A stretch of DNA of 64,000 bases, from positions 1-64,000 of the forward strand of contig JABUQX010038774.1 of the NCBI GenBank assembly GCA_015478945.1, read 5' to 3'. The position numbers were made by a program, and so were the translations under genes. Shown in pieces: positions 48,036 to 62,771 of this stretch; within the stretch, counting starts at the first letter, position 1, and the number at the start of each line of letters is the position of its first letter. This DNA is from Trachelipus rathkii (lineage: Eukaryota; Arthropoda; Malacostraca; Isopoda; Trachelipodidae). The notes under the pieces are model-generated. The model did no database searches and was not told where the DNA came from. It saw nothing but the letters and a program-made list of their open reading frames with translations.

Positions 48036-49195
48036 GACAACTGAAAAAAAATAAATAAAAAAATAGGTGAATAAGGAAATCATTAGCTAGCTGACAACCC
48101 ACAAGAATTGCTCTCCATGGTGATCCACTTACTAGAATGCATTTAAATAGCATAACCGAGGACTGTCTCGCATGACAAAAGAAAAAGAATCACAGAGAGT
48201 GGAAGTCGCCTATCAGCAAACCCTTGGCAACAGCACTGAGAGTGACGATGGTGGTTTTCAGGCAAATAAACCTACTGAAAGATGAAGAGGATTTGTATAT
48301 GTTAGACTTTGAAGTTCATGGCCGAAATTGCATAGACATCTCATTCACTTCAAAGAAATCACACCAAGAACCTCATCGAAAAAAACTGAAGAGACAGTTA
48401 TCAAGGAGCAAAGATAATTCAAAATTTGCAATTGTGAAAGAGGAGATAGGGTCTACGAAAACATGAATGCTGCGTACAGAAAAGAATCCTTTCATGTGGT
48501 GGATGAAAATGGGCCAAGGTTTCCATTAATATCAGTGCTTGCAAGCAAAATAATTATCAGCACCTCCTCCATCAGTCGAGAGCGAGCAACTTTTTATTGT
48601 AAGGTGGATGTAAAACCAAAAAGAACAGGTTCTGCCAGAACTAGTGAATAGCTAATGTTTTTGCATTACAATTTGAGAATTTTGATTGAGTATTAAAGAT
48701 TTTTCTATATTAATATTTGGATGATTATTATTAGTCATGTTACACTCAATCAAAGTTTCAACTTGTCTTTTCATTTTAATTGAGTCCTCTTATTATTTTA
48801 TTCCTTTTATCTAGTTGCTAGTTAATTCTTCTGTAAATTGTATCATGGTAAACAAAAAGCTTAGTGCTAAGCTCGTTATACTTACGTGGAAAATGGAAAT
48901 ATGGAATATTTTTGAATAAACACAAAAATAAAAAAGGTTTTTAATATTATATTTGCATTTATTATTCGTTTTTAATACATTTTATTTATAAAATTAACAT
49001 ATACTGGCACACCAGATTGAAATAAATGACGTATTGGTTGTCAGGAAATAAAAGTCCTGAGTTGCCTAGCAGTACACAAATATCTATCTTATTACTGTGT
49101 ATTATTATATTAATTAAAGTATCGGTATCAGTATCTGCACCTAAAAAAAAGAGTATCGGTATCGCCTCTTTTCTGGGTATCGGTAACATCCTTAA
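48036..49195 (+). pseudogene. hAT transposase 3' portion, mirrored copy
   Basis: Inverse of 39,253-40,370. Residues resembling the hAT dimerisation domain (RERATF, then RTGSARTSE in shifted frames) lie at about 48,570-48,650. GTATCGGTATC repeats and CGGTAACATCCTTAA mark the terminal repeat near 49,110-49,195. Confidence 0.6.
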
Positions 49196-50509
49196 CAACA
49201 AGTTATTGTGTGCTTATGTAATCCATACATATTTTTTTATAAAAATCACAAAAATAAACAGAATAAACAAAGACATAATTCTACAAAAATATAAAATAAA
49301 TATTTCTTTACAATTTTTTCAACAAAATTGAACCAATTCCAACTGAAAATAAGAGATAATTCCATAGAATCGAATATACCGTAGCCTAATCAAACAAAAT
49401 ACTAAGATTATATATAATTTTTACCTTAACACATTATTCAATAACATTACATTCATTACATATAATCATAATTTCAATAAATGCAACAATAGAATATATC
49501 AATAATAGTACATATTAACATCTTCACAAAATTCAATAAAATCATTATAGACTTTACTTTCAATAATAACTACCTTAAAATATAATTATAATGTAACCTA
49601 CAAAAATTACTATTACAAAATCTTTAATAGGAATACAGATTTTCTTTACTCTTGTTATTCGAAATACAAAACTAAAACAGAGTAATGCAAATAGCATAGT
49701 ACAATAGATATAATGCAAAATATAAAATAGAGAAATAAAAAAAAGCAGTTTTAATACAATTTTTACAAATTCATTTACGAAGTACCGGCTATTTCTTCTC
49801 CATTCTTACAGTGATATTGCTCCTCTGTGGTCATCAGTTTTTATATCCCATTTCTTTCACTTACTTTTCATGAAATATTTTATTTTATATAAATTAGTCA
49901 GTTTATTCGGCGGTGGCAAAGAAGAAAGTCTACTATGAGTCCCTTTCTCTGCTTTAAAATGAGGGAAATTAAATACAACAGGATCGAAATTTTTTGTTTT
50001 GATCATAATTCTAGTCTAAATTTAATCATATCATTATGTTGTCTTGTAGTGGGAAAGATAGAATATGGTAGGGCTTGTCATTCGCGTAGCCGAGCAAAAA
50101 AAAATAGTTAGCTAAAAATATTGAAATCTTTATAACTCAGTTTTCATGGCTCATAAAAGTTTAGTTTAGTTTGTAATATCGAACTGTTGTATCGAAATAG
50201 AATTTTTAAAAAAAAGTATCAGAAAATATCTATTAAATATCACATCTCTGACTAGCTCTATCCATAAATAAGTAGCTTTTAGTTTTGGTCCGACAGTTTT
50301 AACTATCTATCTAGTAGTTTAATAGTTTTACTTAAAATTACAACGCACAGGCATAGCCAGTATAGCAAGGAGAAGATAGTAAAATTGGTATCGAATAAAG
50401 TACAAGTCAGAGAGGTTCAGCAAGAAGGAAGTGACAGAGGGACATAGTTCCAAAATCTGGAGTACGAATAAAAATAATGCTATAGAATCAAAAAAATTGT
50501 ATTAAATTT
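49196..50509. other. AT-rich DNA, mirrored, no supported gene
   Basis: Inverse of 37,961-39,252 with many small differences. Nothing coding seen. Confidence 0.5.
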
Positions 50510-51346
50510 ATACTGTTCTCTTTATTTCCAAGTTCGAAGAATTAGCTACGTGAAACTCATGAAGACGCTGGAGCAATTCCATCTCGGAGGTGAGCTGGAA
50601 TCTCCGTCTTCATTACAATAATTATCCATGAATGCTCCAAGGCAACTTTAGATGACATGGTTCACTTAAATGAAAACAAGAATGTTGAGGGCGACCATGT
50701 TATCAGTAGGTTGATTTTGATTATAAAAAGTATGTGAGCGGTTTGAAAAGTTCCGTAAGGCAGTAACAACGCTCGGAATGAGGCCATGTCCAGGAACAAT
50801 CAAGAGTCGGAGCGGTTTCTTCATCTGTTTCCCCACAACTTATTTTAACCAGGATTGGGCTCGTAAGATGTGGCGATGACTTCCCTACTCTAAGATGTCT
50901 TCTACAGTAATGTACAAAAATCACGGCGAAAAACACCTTAAAAAGGGAAATCTCCCACCCCACTATTCTTTGGAGAATACCATAGCGGTATAATTCTATG
51001 ACGTGGCACGGTTGAAGACATGGTTCTGAAATTGATCACATCTGCTAGTGGCGTGAACGCTTGGAACGGACATCCGCTACTAGCGTTTGTGTTCAGAATA
51101 TTCCGGACGTCAAAATCGGTTATTCAATACAATCCTCCATAGTGCATGCCAGTCTTCCATCAATAAGGCTCATGTTTTGGAGATAGATGAGAGGCATGTG
51201 GTCAGTGAAAATAATATAAATTTCACCCCTCGAAGAAATGGTCTTAAGGAGTTGACTCCCAACGCAACGCAGTCAACTCCTTATCAATGACTCCATAATT
51301 TCGTTGAGCTCCATTGAAAGTCATTGATATGAATGCAATAGGCCTT
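50510..51346 (-). pseudogene. Pol fragment of second Gypsy lineage, mirrored copy
   Basis: Inverse of 37,159-37,960. The minus strand reads KPIAFISMTFNGAQRNYGV from 51,344, then the RNase H remnant, then an OTU-like region disrupted around 50,940-50,975. It abuts the 3' LTR of copy 3. Confidence 0.7.
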
Positions 51347-53165
51347 TGTGAAAGTGAATGCAGATTTCAAGGGAGTAAAAGCAAGTGTAATTGTTTTACG
51401 GTAGTGACTTACAAAAGTTCTAACAATGGAAGAAAATCAGTTCATAACACGAGATGTATAATAGATTATTTCTAAGGATAGTGCCCACAAAAATAAAGGC
51501 AAAACAAAAAATAGCCCATAAAACGTCAAAAACTTGCATCCACTCCAATGACCTTCGTCTGGCTTAAGTGCTTAAACTATTCTTATTTCTAATTTAATTC
51601 GTGCTTCAATCGCATGCAAGGTATAACCCATGCAAGCTTAGATGACCAAGACATCAGAAAACGGTTGCTTCAAAGAATATAAGAATAGGTTCAGCTCCAA
51701 CATTCAGACAGTAACATGAAAAAAATATATAGTTCAAGATTAATGCACACAATCAAATGTTTTTAGAGATATCATAAATCAGTAAAAGCAAAGCCAAGTG
51801 AATACCCTTAATAAAGAAATGTCTTGATTTACCTGCAAAATTTGTGCAGATCGAAAGAAAGACAGGTAAGAAGTTTGTTTAAAGTTTAATGTAATATTTC
51901 TTCATTATCCAGGCCATTACAAGTAATAAATATATTCAATAAGAATATACATCATGTTATTAATAGATGTTGCAACACGATCAGAAACCCCAGACTAATA
52001 TATACGTATATGTTTTATATATCATATATATTTAACTCCCTTCTCGCCCTTAATGTTTGCTTGCCAGCAAAACAGAGTATTAAATTTCTTTAAAGCCGTT
52101 GACTCCGAACTCCTTTTTGAAATAGTTTGTATTGGAAATTTCGAGGTACTGATATCGCTATCAGAAATCGGTAAATTTTATACAAAATATAATTATTTAT
52201 ATTGGAAATTTTGAGGTACTGATATCGCTATCAGAAATTAGATAATTATATACATAAACACTCTTAAACCTAAAAAAAATTTGATCTATAATCACAACAT
52301 ATAAGATTTATTCCTCTCAGAATAAGTAAATAATGTTTACAAATGTTTAATAGTTTGTGAATCAACACCCGAGTAAAAAAATATAAAGTAAGTTTAATTT
52401 TAAGTTTTAATAGACTTAGAGTAGTTTTATCACTGTTCTTATTTCACTCACACTTTAATATTGTTTTAGAAGTTTACTTTTAGAGTATCAATTAAGGCGC
52501 TAACAGTCAATTCACTTAATTAATAATGTTTAGCACAAACTTCTTAAGTTAAAATAAATATTTGTATTCAAAAACAAAGTTACAATTTTTGACATTGTTT
52601 TTATATCTCTTTACTTCTTTTACTTAAATACGACAAGATATTTGTATTTATTTATACTTAATTAAGACAAGACAAGATAATTGTATTTATTTTACTTAAA
52701 CAAGACAAAATGATTATATTTATTACTCTCAAATACCTTGGGCATGATTAAGGGTTGTGGCTAAAGTGATGAAGACAGTTGTGAGAGCGTTTCTAAAGCC
52801 AAAGGTGTAATAACAAAAAAAGAAAAGCCCTGTGCCAAAATTAAAAGAAAAGCACTTGTTCAGGCAAGGATCCAATGTTCTGATCCTGAAGCAAAAAGGT
52901 TCACAAGAAGGGTCCTGTACCCTGTTCCTTTAAAAAAATATATATACATGTAAAAAAATTACTTAGCAAAGAAGAGTGTATGACATAAGGTCAGGAACAA
53001 AAAATTTAACGCATCAGTTTACCTCAAGAGAATACAATTGAGGAATGAAGATGATCGTAGATTTCTCACGTATCTAAATCCGACTATCTTGAGGAAAGAA
53101 AGCTTGCTTACAAGACATCTATTCTAAAAACAACAAAGATAACACTTACGTAAATTGTATCCGAT
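51347..53165 (-). mobile_element. 3' LTR of copy 3
   Basis: Matches the other LTRs but lacks the last ~25 bases. After TTCACTTTCACA it passes into AAGGCCTATTGC of the host pol. 51,440-52,080 is dense in indels, while 52,080-53,165 is nearly identical to the other LTRs. Confidence 0.85.
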
Positions 53166-53493
53166 GAAATTCATAGGACTTATTAATGATCAATATTGAT
53201 CACTTCAAAAAAAACATTTCTCCTACTGACCTTAAAGGCAACTTAAAAATATGTGACTTGTAGTAAATAGTAAGAACCAACATTCACCAAAAGACTGAGA
53301 AAATTGTAGACAGCTTATAAACTACAACTGAAAAAAAATATTGTATCCTTATACTTTTTGTAGAAGTGAAACTCTACATTTTCCTCCCCACCCGTCGAAT
53401 TTTGACGGAAAAACGGGGGAGAGCTGGTAAAACAATTGAGGAGAAAGAAAGAAAAAAAAGAAAAGTGTAATATGTGTAAAAAAAATAATTTTT
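53166..53493 (-). other. 3' untranslated region (copy 3)
   Basis: Equivalent to 11983-12306, with no reading frame. Confidence 0.6.
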
Positions 53494-55142
53494 TTAAGGC
53501 CCATTCTGCTCATATCCCTGAGTGAGATTCTCAAGTATATGCCTAAATTCTTTTCCATCTATATGGTCATTTTTTGTATGCAACACCCCCAAAGCATAAG
53601 TGACAAATCGATTATAAGAACCCTGTATCAGGTCTGCTTCCTGAAACGTCATGCGTTGTAAGGATTTGGCTAGTGATATTCGTGGTGTCACCTTACTCTC
53701 TGGAGTATAAAAGGACGACGGAGTTGGACGTTTAAATGAATATTCAGAAGGAATTGGATCAAAGGGAGACACTTCAGGTGTTTCTCCTTGGATCGCACGT
53801 GACTGCTCAAAGGAAGGTCGGAGGTTCTTGGGAGCGGTTTGGTTCTGATCCGAGCAAGAAAGACTCGAATGAACCTCCGGCCTATGTCTAGCCTCAGATG
53901 ACCTCACAAGTCGCAAGTATGTCCGTTCATTTGACGACGTTCCGGCTGAACTTGGACCTGCAAGGGACGTTGTGGTGTTAAGGGTTGTGTCGTCATCTTT
54001 TACAAGACCCTGACGAAGACGAAATTGTGAAGCCACTGTCATTTGAAAAGGTGCGTCTGGTGGTAGTTTAGTGTTCATATCCAATGTGTCAAAATCTTTT
54101 AACATTTCCCAAAATGCTTTAACAAATTCTTTATTCGGGTGTATCCCATCTTTATTGTAGCCATCAGCCCCCAATGAATATACTTCATTCTTGGGATTTA
54201 CTAAAAGCTGATATTGACTATATAGATCTCGACGAACCAGTCTTAAAGCATCGGTCATCGACAAAGTACGTTTACCCTTCCATTGCAAAGCGGAAGTATG
54301 GAGTCTAAGTAATTCATTATGAACAAGGATAGTATCCCTATTCAGAACCTTAGGATCAGAGTGTTTGAAGCTATTATACCATTCCTGAACTTCCTCCGGT
54401 GCGTGTGCAATATACCTATGAAAATTATAATAGGGCAGGTCAGGTAATGCAGGCAAGACAAGAAAAACTTTCATCTTAGGATTAACTTTGTACGCCATTT
54501 GATAAATGCCTTCCATAATAGGGACAACCTCCTCAGCTCGAAAAGTTACATCTGGAAGGGTTATTTTGTATTCCTTGTATCTACCTTTAGATTTTACTGG
54601 CAGATAAATCATCTGCGATAGCAATAGGAACAGAAAACACCACAAGATGAGTCGTATCTGGTGTAATATGAATATTTACACATCTAGGAATGTCCTCGAA
54701 CTTGTAATACATTGCCCTTTTAAATTGAAATGTGTGTTTCTTTGGGTTAGAATATCTTTGGTCATACCCCGACTCCAGGTATGAAATCATAGAGTGTCCA
54801 ACAAAGAGTATCTGAAATGTATAATATTCAAAATTAGATTCTCATAATGACATACTATAAGATTTATAAATGATTAAATGATAAAAAAATGTTTCTTTAG
54901 AATCCCCCCCCCCTTTTAAGTTAGCAGGTTTAATAAGGGTAGTATAGATTACATTCATTCTTTTTTTTAAAAAAAACAAAAAAATATTTGAGCATTTATT
55001 GACAAAAAAAATTTTTTTAGTAATATATTTGTAGATTCAATTGATGTTATGCCCATATCGCTTTATATTTCTTTACCTCTTCCTTTTCAGGTATGCAGTA
55101 ACCATCTTCCCCATCCAATGCGGTCCAAAAGAGATGATCCAT
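53494..55142 (-). pseudogene. ORF3 (SGNH-like) of copy 3, single small frameshift
   Basis: Exon 1 (55077-55142), donor, intron and acceptor (54812-54813) are as in copy 1. The main exon matches copy 1 residue for residue except for a few C-terminal changes. A small indel near 54,615-54,630 (after YLPVKSK on the far side, before MAYRQ) shifts the frame and breaks the otherwise complete gene. The DGIHPN block and C-terminus are intact. Confidence 0.85.
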
Positions 55143-55448
55143 CCTCCCAGAACATCACACGACGAATTGAAAAGATGATCCCCGATTTCTTCAGTGTCCT
55201 CTTCCAGACGATCCATTCCACCAAAACATCACGATGAAATGAAAAGATGAACATCACATTCCGTGGTTAATTTCAGTTTTTCAGGTTAAAATTTCTCCAT
55301 CAAATAAGAATGATTTTTATTCATATTTTACTTTACAAAAAAATAAAACAACAAAAAAAATTTATTTATTAAACAAAAGTACAATTATTACAAAACCCAA
55401 TTTAAACACAAAAACACTTACATGATATACAGATTTTTAGTATTTAAT
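55143..55448 (-). other. pol-ORF3 spacer (copy 3)
   Basis: Matches 13957-14270 with minor changes. T-rich tracts and the same splice-like signals. Confidence 0.5.
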
Positions 55449-58400
55449 CTATGCCTCTTCTTCAGGTCCTTCTTCTTCCAAGTGTTCTTCCGTAACGGTA
55501 TGCCTTCTCCGTCTTCTCTCCAAGACACGGGGTTGTACCCAGGGTTGTGTATTTTCTTCTAGAGAAGATCTTTGGCGTGTACGAGAGGCTATAGACCCTG
55601 TGAACCCTGATTCATCTAGTCTTTCCTCCTCGCAAACCCTTGTAGATAAGGTTGGTGCCCATCGCACTGTTTTTCTTTTTCCAAAAGTAGTTTGAATAGA
55701 GGGTGGTGTTTTAATTGGAGACTTGTCCAATTCTAGAAATTCTTTAATTATTGATGCAGTGTGTCCCGATGGGATCTCTGGGATCTCTAATTGAGTAGAT
55801 GTGGTATCTGATAGTGTGGAAAGTTCCAGTTTAGGTATATCTATTGTAGGTGTGGATGTTTTTCCTAAAGATTCCAAAGGAGCAATGTCGTCGTAAAGAC
55901 TCTGTGCTTGTGGAGAGCCCGTAAAACTGGCTCTAGACGACAAATCCTCCATGGATAACCTTCTAACCTGTCTTTGGGGCACTTCCAACTGTTCTCTATC
56001 TTGAGTTATATTAATAGGAGTATAAGAAATGTAAGTCGGAGTTTCCATTGTATCAGGAGAAATATGCAATCTAGGTGAGTTATTGATTAAAAGTGGTATC
56101 ACCGACATCTGTTCCGGTGTTAAAAACAAATTCCCCAAATGATATGATGAGATATCACTCAACTGGTCATTCTCTATCAAATACTCCTTATCGTATGGAG
56201 ATGTTGATCGCACATCATCTGGATCCGGGATCGGATTTAAGGAATTCGCCCACAGGATACTTTGATTCAGGTGATATATGACATTAGAGAAATCCGGAGG
56301 TGGAACATCCGGAAATCCCAGAAACTCTTCCTCATCGTCTGAATCCGTTTCAAAATTTGGCAATTCAGCAGGTGTTGTTTCACTCCGCTCTTCCTCATTC
56401 TCCTCCAAAGGTTCTTGCACTGGAGCTAAGGGTCGTGTTAACAATTCGATGAAAATTGGCGTTCGTTCTAAATATTTTGGAGGTGAATTCCACCGTTTTA
56501 TTTGTCGGTGATGAACTCTATATTGTCGTCCGGTGTCTGGAGCCTCGACAATATAAGTTACGTCATTCGAGTTTACTTTAATTATTGTCAATGGTCCTTG
56601 GTACCTTTCTTTAAATTTGTTCAAGGTGAGGTCTCCTGGCAATTGAACCTTAAGAGCCACCAATTGGCCGAGTGAGTAAGAATGGTACTTTTCATGTCCT
56701 TCATCCCAATACTGGGTAAACTTTGTCCATGGCAGTCTAGGATGGACTCCATGAGCATCTCTAAACAATATTTCTGTAGGTGTTTTTCCCGTTTCTGCAT
56801 GTTTCAGATGATTATATTTTAAAATTACTTGTGGTAATATGATATCCCACTGACCGGGATCAGTGAGAGAAACTCTTAAATACTGTATTAAAGTTCTGTT
56901 CATTCTTTCCACTATACCATTCGATGAAGGGTTGTAAGGAGTTGTGTAAATATGATAAATACCTAAGGAAAGGAGCAAATTTTCAAAAAGAGGTCCCCTA
57001 AACTCCCTAGCATTATCCGACATAAGTCTTGATGGAATCACTGGTAAGTACGGTATGATATTTTCTAAAGCCGTTGCAACGGTAGCAGTATGCTTAGTTT
57101 TTATTGGCACAGCAGCCACCCATTTACTAAAATGGTCTATGAAAACCAACGCATAGTTATTTCCTTTGTTGGATTTAGGCAATTGTAAAAGATCAACTGC
57201 TGTGAGTTCAAATGGATGATAAGTATTAATCTTTATTTTAGGTGGCGCCCAAATGACGTTAGAAATTTTAGCCAATTGACAAGTGTGACAGGATCTAGTG
57301 ACATCCTGACAGATCATTCTCAACTTGGGATGCCATATTATATTTTCTATAAGAGCATATAATTTATTCTGCCCTATATGAACAAATTCAAAATGATTTA
57401 TTATAGCTACCTGTACGGCAAAACTGAACGAAACCACGTAATGATAGTGATTATTGCGATTACTGTGGATTATGTGGTCATCCTGAACAAACAAAAATTT
57501 TCTTGAACGGCTGAATAATTTTAAGGGTCCCCTGAAAGGTTGATTATTTTGCAAAGCTCTCATTAACCTTCTCAATAAAGGATCAACTTGTTGACATTCA
57601 GTTATCTGAGACATAATGACTTCCACTGAATCCTGTGAATTCAACACCAAAGAAAAATTATGTAAAGTTATAGTTGTGTTAGGCAACTTGTCCAGAGTCA
57701 TCTCCTCCCCACCAGAGTTCTTTAATTCATAAAGGAGATGAAGGTTTAATCCTCTTCTATCAAAATATCTGGCTCTAAATTATAATGAATTACTGGAGGA
57801 CTCTTAGAATTAGGTTGTAATTGTGGATATGCGATTATTGCTGTAGTAACTGATGTTGGTAACTCCTCTGAGTTCACAGGTTTTAAAAGATTAAAGTGTA
57901 TCCCTCCTCTGCAAAACAAGTAACAAGTTTCCTTTTCTGAATCAGAGGTTGATGTCCCAAATTGAAGAGGGTGTTCTTTAGAACTATACACCAACACTTT
58001 TACTTTGTACATCGTTGCAAAGGCTTGAATACTATGTGTGAATGGAAGTTGGCCTGGATATTTTGACAATTTTAATTGTTGAAGGGTTTGTTTTTCACCT
58101 TTGCCAGTTGGCAAATGATAGTCTTTTCGATGATCTATTAATTCTTCTATTATGTTTACACGTAGTGCTATATGTTGACTTACATTATTATATAAATACT
58201 GTGAAAAACATTGAAAAAGGGAATCCCCTCCTCCAGGCATAGAATGTTCTATAAATCCGTCTGGGATTTCTGGGATATAACTCTTATCGATTGTTTCAGA
58301 TTTAATTTCATAAGGATTACGAGACAAAAAGTCTGCTACTATATTTTGTTTGCCTGGTAAATAGTGAAGCTCATAATCGAGGTCGTTTAATTCCTCCAGA

Positions 58401-60923
58401 GTTCGGGCAACTCGGTGGTTTACAAGTGGCATTTTGCAAGAATAGGATAGGTTTGTGATCTGTGTATATTCTGACTTATCTCTTATATAAGAACGGTTTT
58501 AATGACCTGACGGCCCAACGAATGGCAGCAACCTCCCTTTCAGTAGTGCTATACCCCCTTTGAGCCTTTGAAAATACTGTTGAGATGTATGCTATAGGTT
58601 TTTCTTCATTATCCTGAACCTGGCTAAGACAGGCTCCTGCACCTATCCCCGATGCATCTGTATAAAGTAATAAGGGTTGTGCTTTTTCTGTACGATCCGG
58701 ATAAGTTAATAAGGGTGGTTTAGTTAAGAGTTGTTTTAATTTGTCAAAAGCTTGTTGACATTCGTCCGTCCACGGAATGGTTGATTTACATTTTAATAGG
58801 TCAAACAGGGGTTTTGCAATCACTGAACAGTTCGGTATATGCCGGCGATAAAAATTAACCAGTCCCATAAACTGCCGAACTTTTCTAACAGTAGTTGGTG
58901 CTTCGAAGTCTTGAATTCCTTTAAGATTCTTTTCCAAGGGAATCATACCCTTACTTGAAATTACGTGTCCCAGGAAGCTTACTTCTCGTCTTAGTAAATT
59001 CGTTTTTGAAGGTTTCAGTTTGAAGCCGTTAACCATGAATGCTGTAAGCACCTCTTCTAATACTGCCAAATGTTCTGCAAAGGTTTTAGTGATGATAAGC
59101 ACATCGTCCAGATAAACCCTGACTTCTTCCCATGAAAGGTGACTCAGTATCAAGGCATGGCTCTTCCGGAACCGTGCCTGGTCCATTTTTTACGCCAAAA
59201 GATCTAAGAAAATTCCCAATGGATAATGGGTTGAGAAAGCAGTCTTCCGATCTGCTGTCTCCGCCATTTCAACCCTATAAGTACCCCTTATAAGATCGAT
59301 GATCGTGAGTAATGCTTGCCTTTGAAGCTAAAAAGGTATCTTTCAGATTAGACATGGAAAGGAATCTCCTTTGTTGTCAGAGTTTATGTTTTCATAATCA
59401 TACATAGCCGCATAGCCCATCAGGTTTCTGATGGGTACTACCGGGGCTGAGTATGGAGAAAATGATTGCCTGATGATTCCGTCAAGGATAGTAAAATATT
59501 GACTCCTCCACTTCATATAAAATAGGACCTTAAGTCTTCGAAAGGTTCGCTATAGGATAAATTCTATGTATAGTTTCAATGATGTTTAAGAACAGAGGTT
59601 ACACCCCACATTGTCATCTCCGAGGCTTTGAAAAGCGTTGGATATCAGTAAAGTTGTATAATTGATCTTTTGCTCCGAGTTCAATCTTGTTGAATTCAAG
59701 TTGAAAAGCCTCTTCGAGATTAGCAGGCGGTCCATTCTGTATGTTGCTTTAGGTTGTTTGGGGTGGTTCGCATGTTTACGGCACTGAATTTTATCGGATG
59801 GATAGGCATGGTGATAAAGAAGTTGAAAATGACCCTATGGGTTCAGCCCTGATTTCAGCTTAATTATATTACTAGAGAGATTGTAACAAGAGCACTACTG
59901 GAGTGTTAAATTTATAAGATATGACCGCATGGTCCATCACAAAGTGATTTTTATCATTAGGAGTGAATAACAAAAGTGTTTTACTAGTTAAGTCTTTATT
60001 TCTTAATATTTCTTCTGGCTTTATAGCTACGGTAATTCCTTTATTAGATGGAATTAGTACATCGTGATCTAATTTCGCAGCATGTTCCTGCCCTGCTGCA
60101 GTTCTGATATCTTTAGCAATTATTGTCAGGACATTGTCATGTCTAGTTATTAGTTCTTTATTGGCCAAGTCTGGCAAAATATTTTCTGCTTGTAAAAGAT
60201 CATAACCAATTACTACTCCATAACATACAACCTCATCTGGAACTATCACAAAGTCCCTAAATTGTGTTCTATAATTGTTCGAAAGATGTAATGATAGTGT
60301 GACAGCCCCCAAAACTTCAAAAATGACATCACCGATGCCACGAATACTGACATATTCAGTAGGCTGCATAGGATATTTATTAGGATCTAAAAGTTTATAA
60401 GTTCTATGTGTTATGATACTAACTGAAGCTCCAGTATCTACAAGAGCATCTATTAGCTGTGTTTGTTGGGAGTCATCTATTATAACCCCTATAACTAGAG
60501 TAGCAGGTGAAGATGTGGATAAGTTTTTTAGATAAAGGCAAGGGCCTTTCTTAGGCGTGGTTAATGTAGACTCCTGCTGGAGTAAATTAGTAAGTGAATA
60601 ATTATCAAGATTGACTGATCCCGAAAGGGGAATTAAATCATGGTTGATTAATATATTTTCTTTTTCTTGAGAATCAATCTCCTCAATTTCAGTCTCCGAA
60701 GACGGTTTAACAAGATCGAATATATCCAGTGGACATTCAGCAACCTCAACCTGTAATAATTCCTCTATAGGTTCTACTGTTAAATTTTCAATTTCGTCAA
60801 ACATAGATGGTTGAGGTGGTGGCAAATGTGACCCGGTGTTTGTCTTTCGACGCTTTTTATGCGCTGCTGTTTAGGTTGTTCTTCTCGCTCTGTGGGTGGG
60901 TCATCTCCCACAGAGTGAATTAG
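55449..60923 (-). pseudogene. pol: Pol of copy 3, broken in several places
   Basis: The integrase and tail are open (55449-57701, 750 aa). About ten bases are missing near 57,750. RNase H and OTU-like regions are open at 57746-58432 and 58476-59186 with a small indel near 58,435. The RT N-terminal part 59,155-59,880 is saturated with indels. The protease region with DTGAS is open at 59872-60825, and a one-base deletion lies near 60,860. The integrase carries the variant TVATALENIIPYLPV, shared with copy 2 but not copy 1. Confidence 0.92.
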
Positions 60924-60929
60924 TTTTTT
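60888..60929 (-). promoter_or_regulatory. -1 frameshift signal (copy 3)
   Basis: Heptamer is the complement of 60923-60929, with stem arms 60907-60915 and 60888-60896. Identical to copies 1 and 2. Confidence 0.9.
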
Positions 60930-62771
60930 GAACTTTTAGGGGATCTTTGTGGACAATTCATGCCCAAGTGACTTCCCTGACAATACGGACATCGCAAAGT
61001 AGAGTCACATTTAACTTGTTTTTCTGTCATTAGTGGGCAGTCTTGCACTATATGTCCATGTTCTTTACATCGTATGCATTGATTCTTTTCAGCATAGCAT
61101 TCTTCATAGACATGCCCCCTCTTACCGCAAAATTGGCAATAAGGCCTCGATGGACAATCTTTAACATGGTGTCCTGGTGTCTTACAATACTTACAAGAAA
61201 GGTTATTTCCGGCCCACCATGGTTGTTGTGTTGATGAAGAAGAAGTAGGTTGTTGGGAATGTTGTGATGTTGGTTGTTGAGAGGGTTGATTTTGTTGTTG
61301 TTGTTGTTGACGATTATTTAGTTGTGGTGATATACGCCCTTTCTTAGGGGAATTTTGACCTTTATTAGATGGATAGAAAGTCCTATTTTGGCGAGGTGAA
61401 TTTGGAGGAACACTACCTTTGGGGTTATTCACATTCGATGGAGGGAATGGAGGTTTGGCAACCACCTGTGCAAAGGTTGGTACAACATATTGTTGTTGAG
61501 ACACTTGTTGCACAGGCGGTTCATAGCCCGGATAAGTTAAATATCCCCGGGGTACGATATTTTGTTGTTGATTGTAATATTCGTGTGTTTGTATAGGTAA
61601 GGGTGGTAATGAATTTGGATGTGTTTGTAGATTAGAAATATCAATCACCTCAGGTGAATATGGTTCTGGAATAATCTCTTGGGATGGTACTTGGGGAATC
61701 GCCGATGCTGACATATGTCCGTTGGTTTTGTAACTATTATAATGTTGCGAGATTATTTTGACTAATGCTTCCAAGCAATTTCACATACAGTAATGGATGC
61801 TTGTATAAGTTGTTGTACTTGCAATGGCGTACTATTTATTAGTTTTTCACGCACCATTTTCATATTTTTCACATCTGAACCCGGGAATCCCATCTCGGCT
61901 AAACCCTGCAACCGAAGAGCATACAAGGGTATCGTTTCATGGGAAAGAATTTTCGCTTCATTAAAGTTATTAAGATGGGTTTTAACCTTCTTCCGTAAAT
62001 AGTCAGTAAACCATTCAACAAGTTGCGTTTTTATTACAGTATACCCTGCATTGTTCTTCATTAGTAACTCGTATACGTCTTTCATATCCCCCTCCAAATA
62101 TGAACCCAGATGTGTCCTCCAACCATCCGATGTTGATCTTGGATATGTTATACTCGCATATTCTTCAAACCTTTGTAAGAACTGGGGAAAAGGCTCCCCA
62201 TTTTTCTATAGGGATCATTCTTGTTGACTGATGGGGTATAAATCCCTCTAATAACAAGACTACTTTAGAAAGAGCCATTATATTTGTTGGTTTTGCAAAT
62301 AAATTGCCTTTAACCAATCTCCATCTGTTACATCAAATTGTGTTTGATTTACCTGATTTACCAATGAGGATGCCTCATTCTCATTTGATGTAAAGGGGAC
62401 AGATTGACTCTCCTGTGAGCCCTGTTGCAGTGCTGACATTTGTGGGAAATTCCATTGCGGGGCAACCTCGCCATTCTTTCCATCAACCTTTGTCCTTCTG
62501 CCATTTGTTGAGTCAGTTGCTGTTTGGTGATTTCACCACCTAAAGGGTTGTTTCTTGTAGACGGTATAACCGTAGAAATAGTCGTTGCAAGGGTGGTGTT
62601 AAGTTTCGGTTTTACCGAACTCTGTTGTAAGTTCCTTTGTTCTGGTTCTGCCGCTAATATCTGCTTTATTTCATCCGAATTCCCCCCCCCATTCAAATTC
62701 AATCCTACCACACCAACCTCTCCCAACTCACCAACCTCCCCACTCTCACTCACAACCACATTTTCCGCCAT
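60920..62771 (-). pseudogene. gag: Gag of copy 3, broken
   Basis: Three open pieces (62358-62771, 61762-62097, 60920-61774) cover start, capsid and zinc knuckles. Breaks: a small deletion near 62,462, the 14-base deletion near 62,205 shared with copy 2, and a deletion of about 20 bases near 61,772 where MSWEALVK begins. All four zinc knuckles are present. Confidence 0.92.
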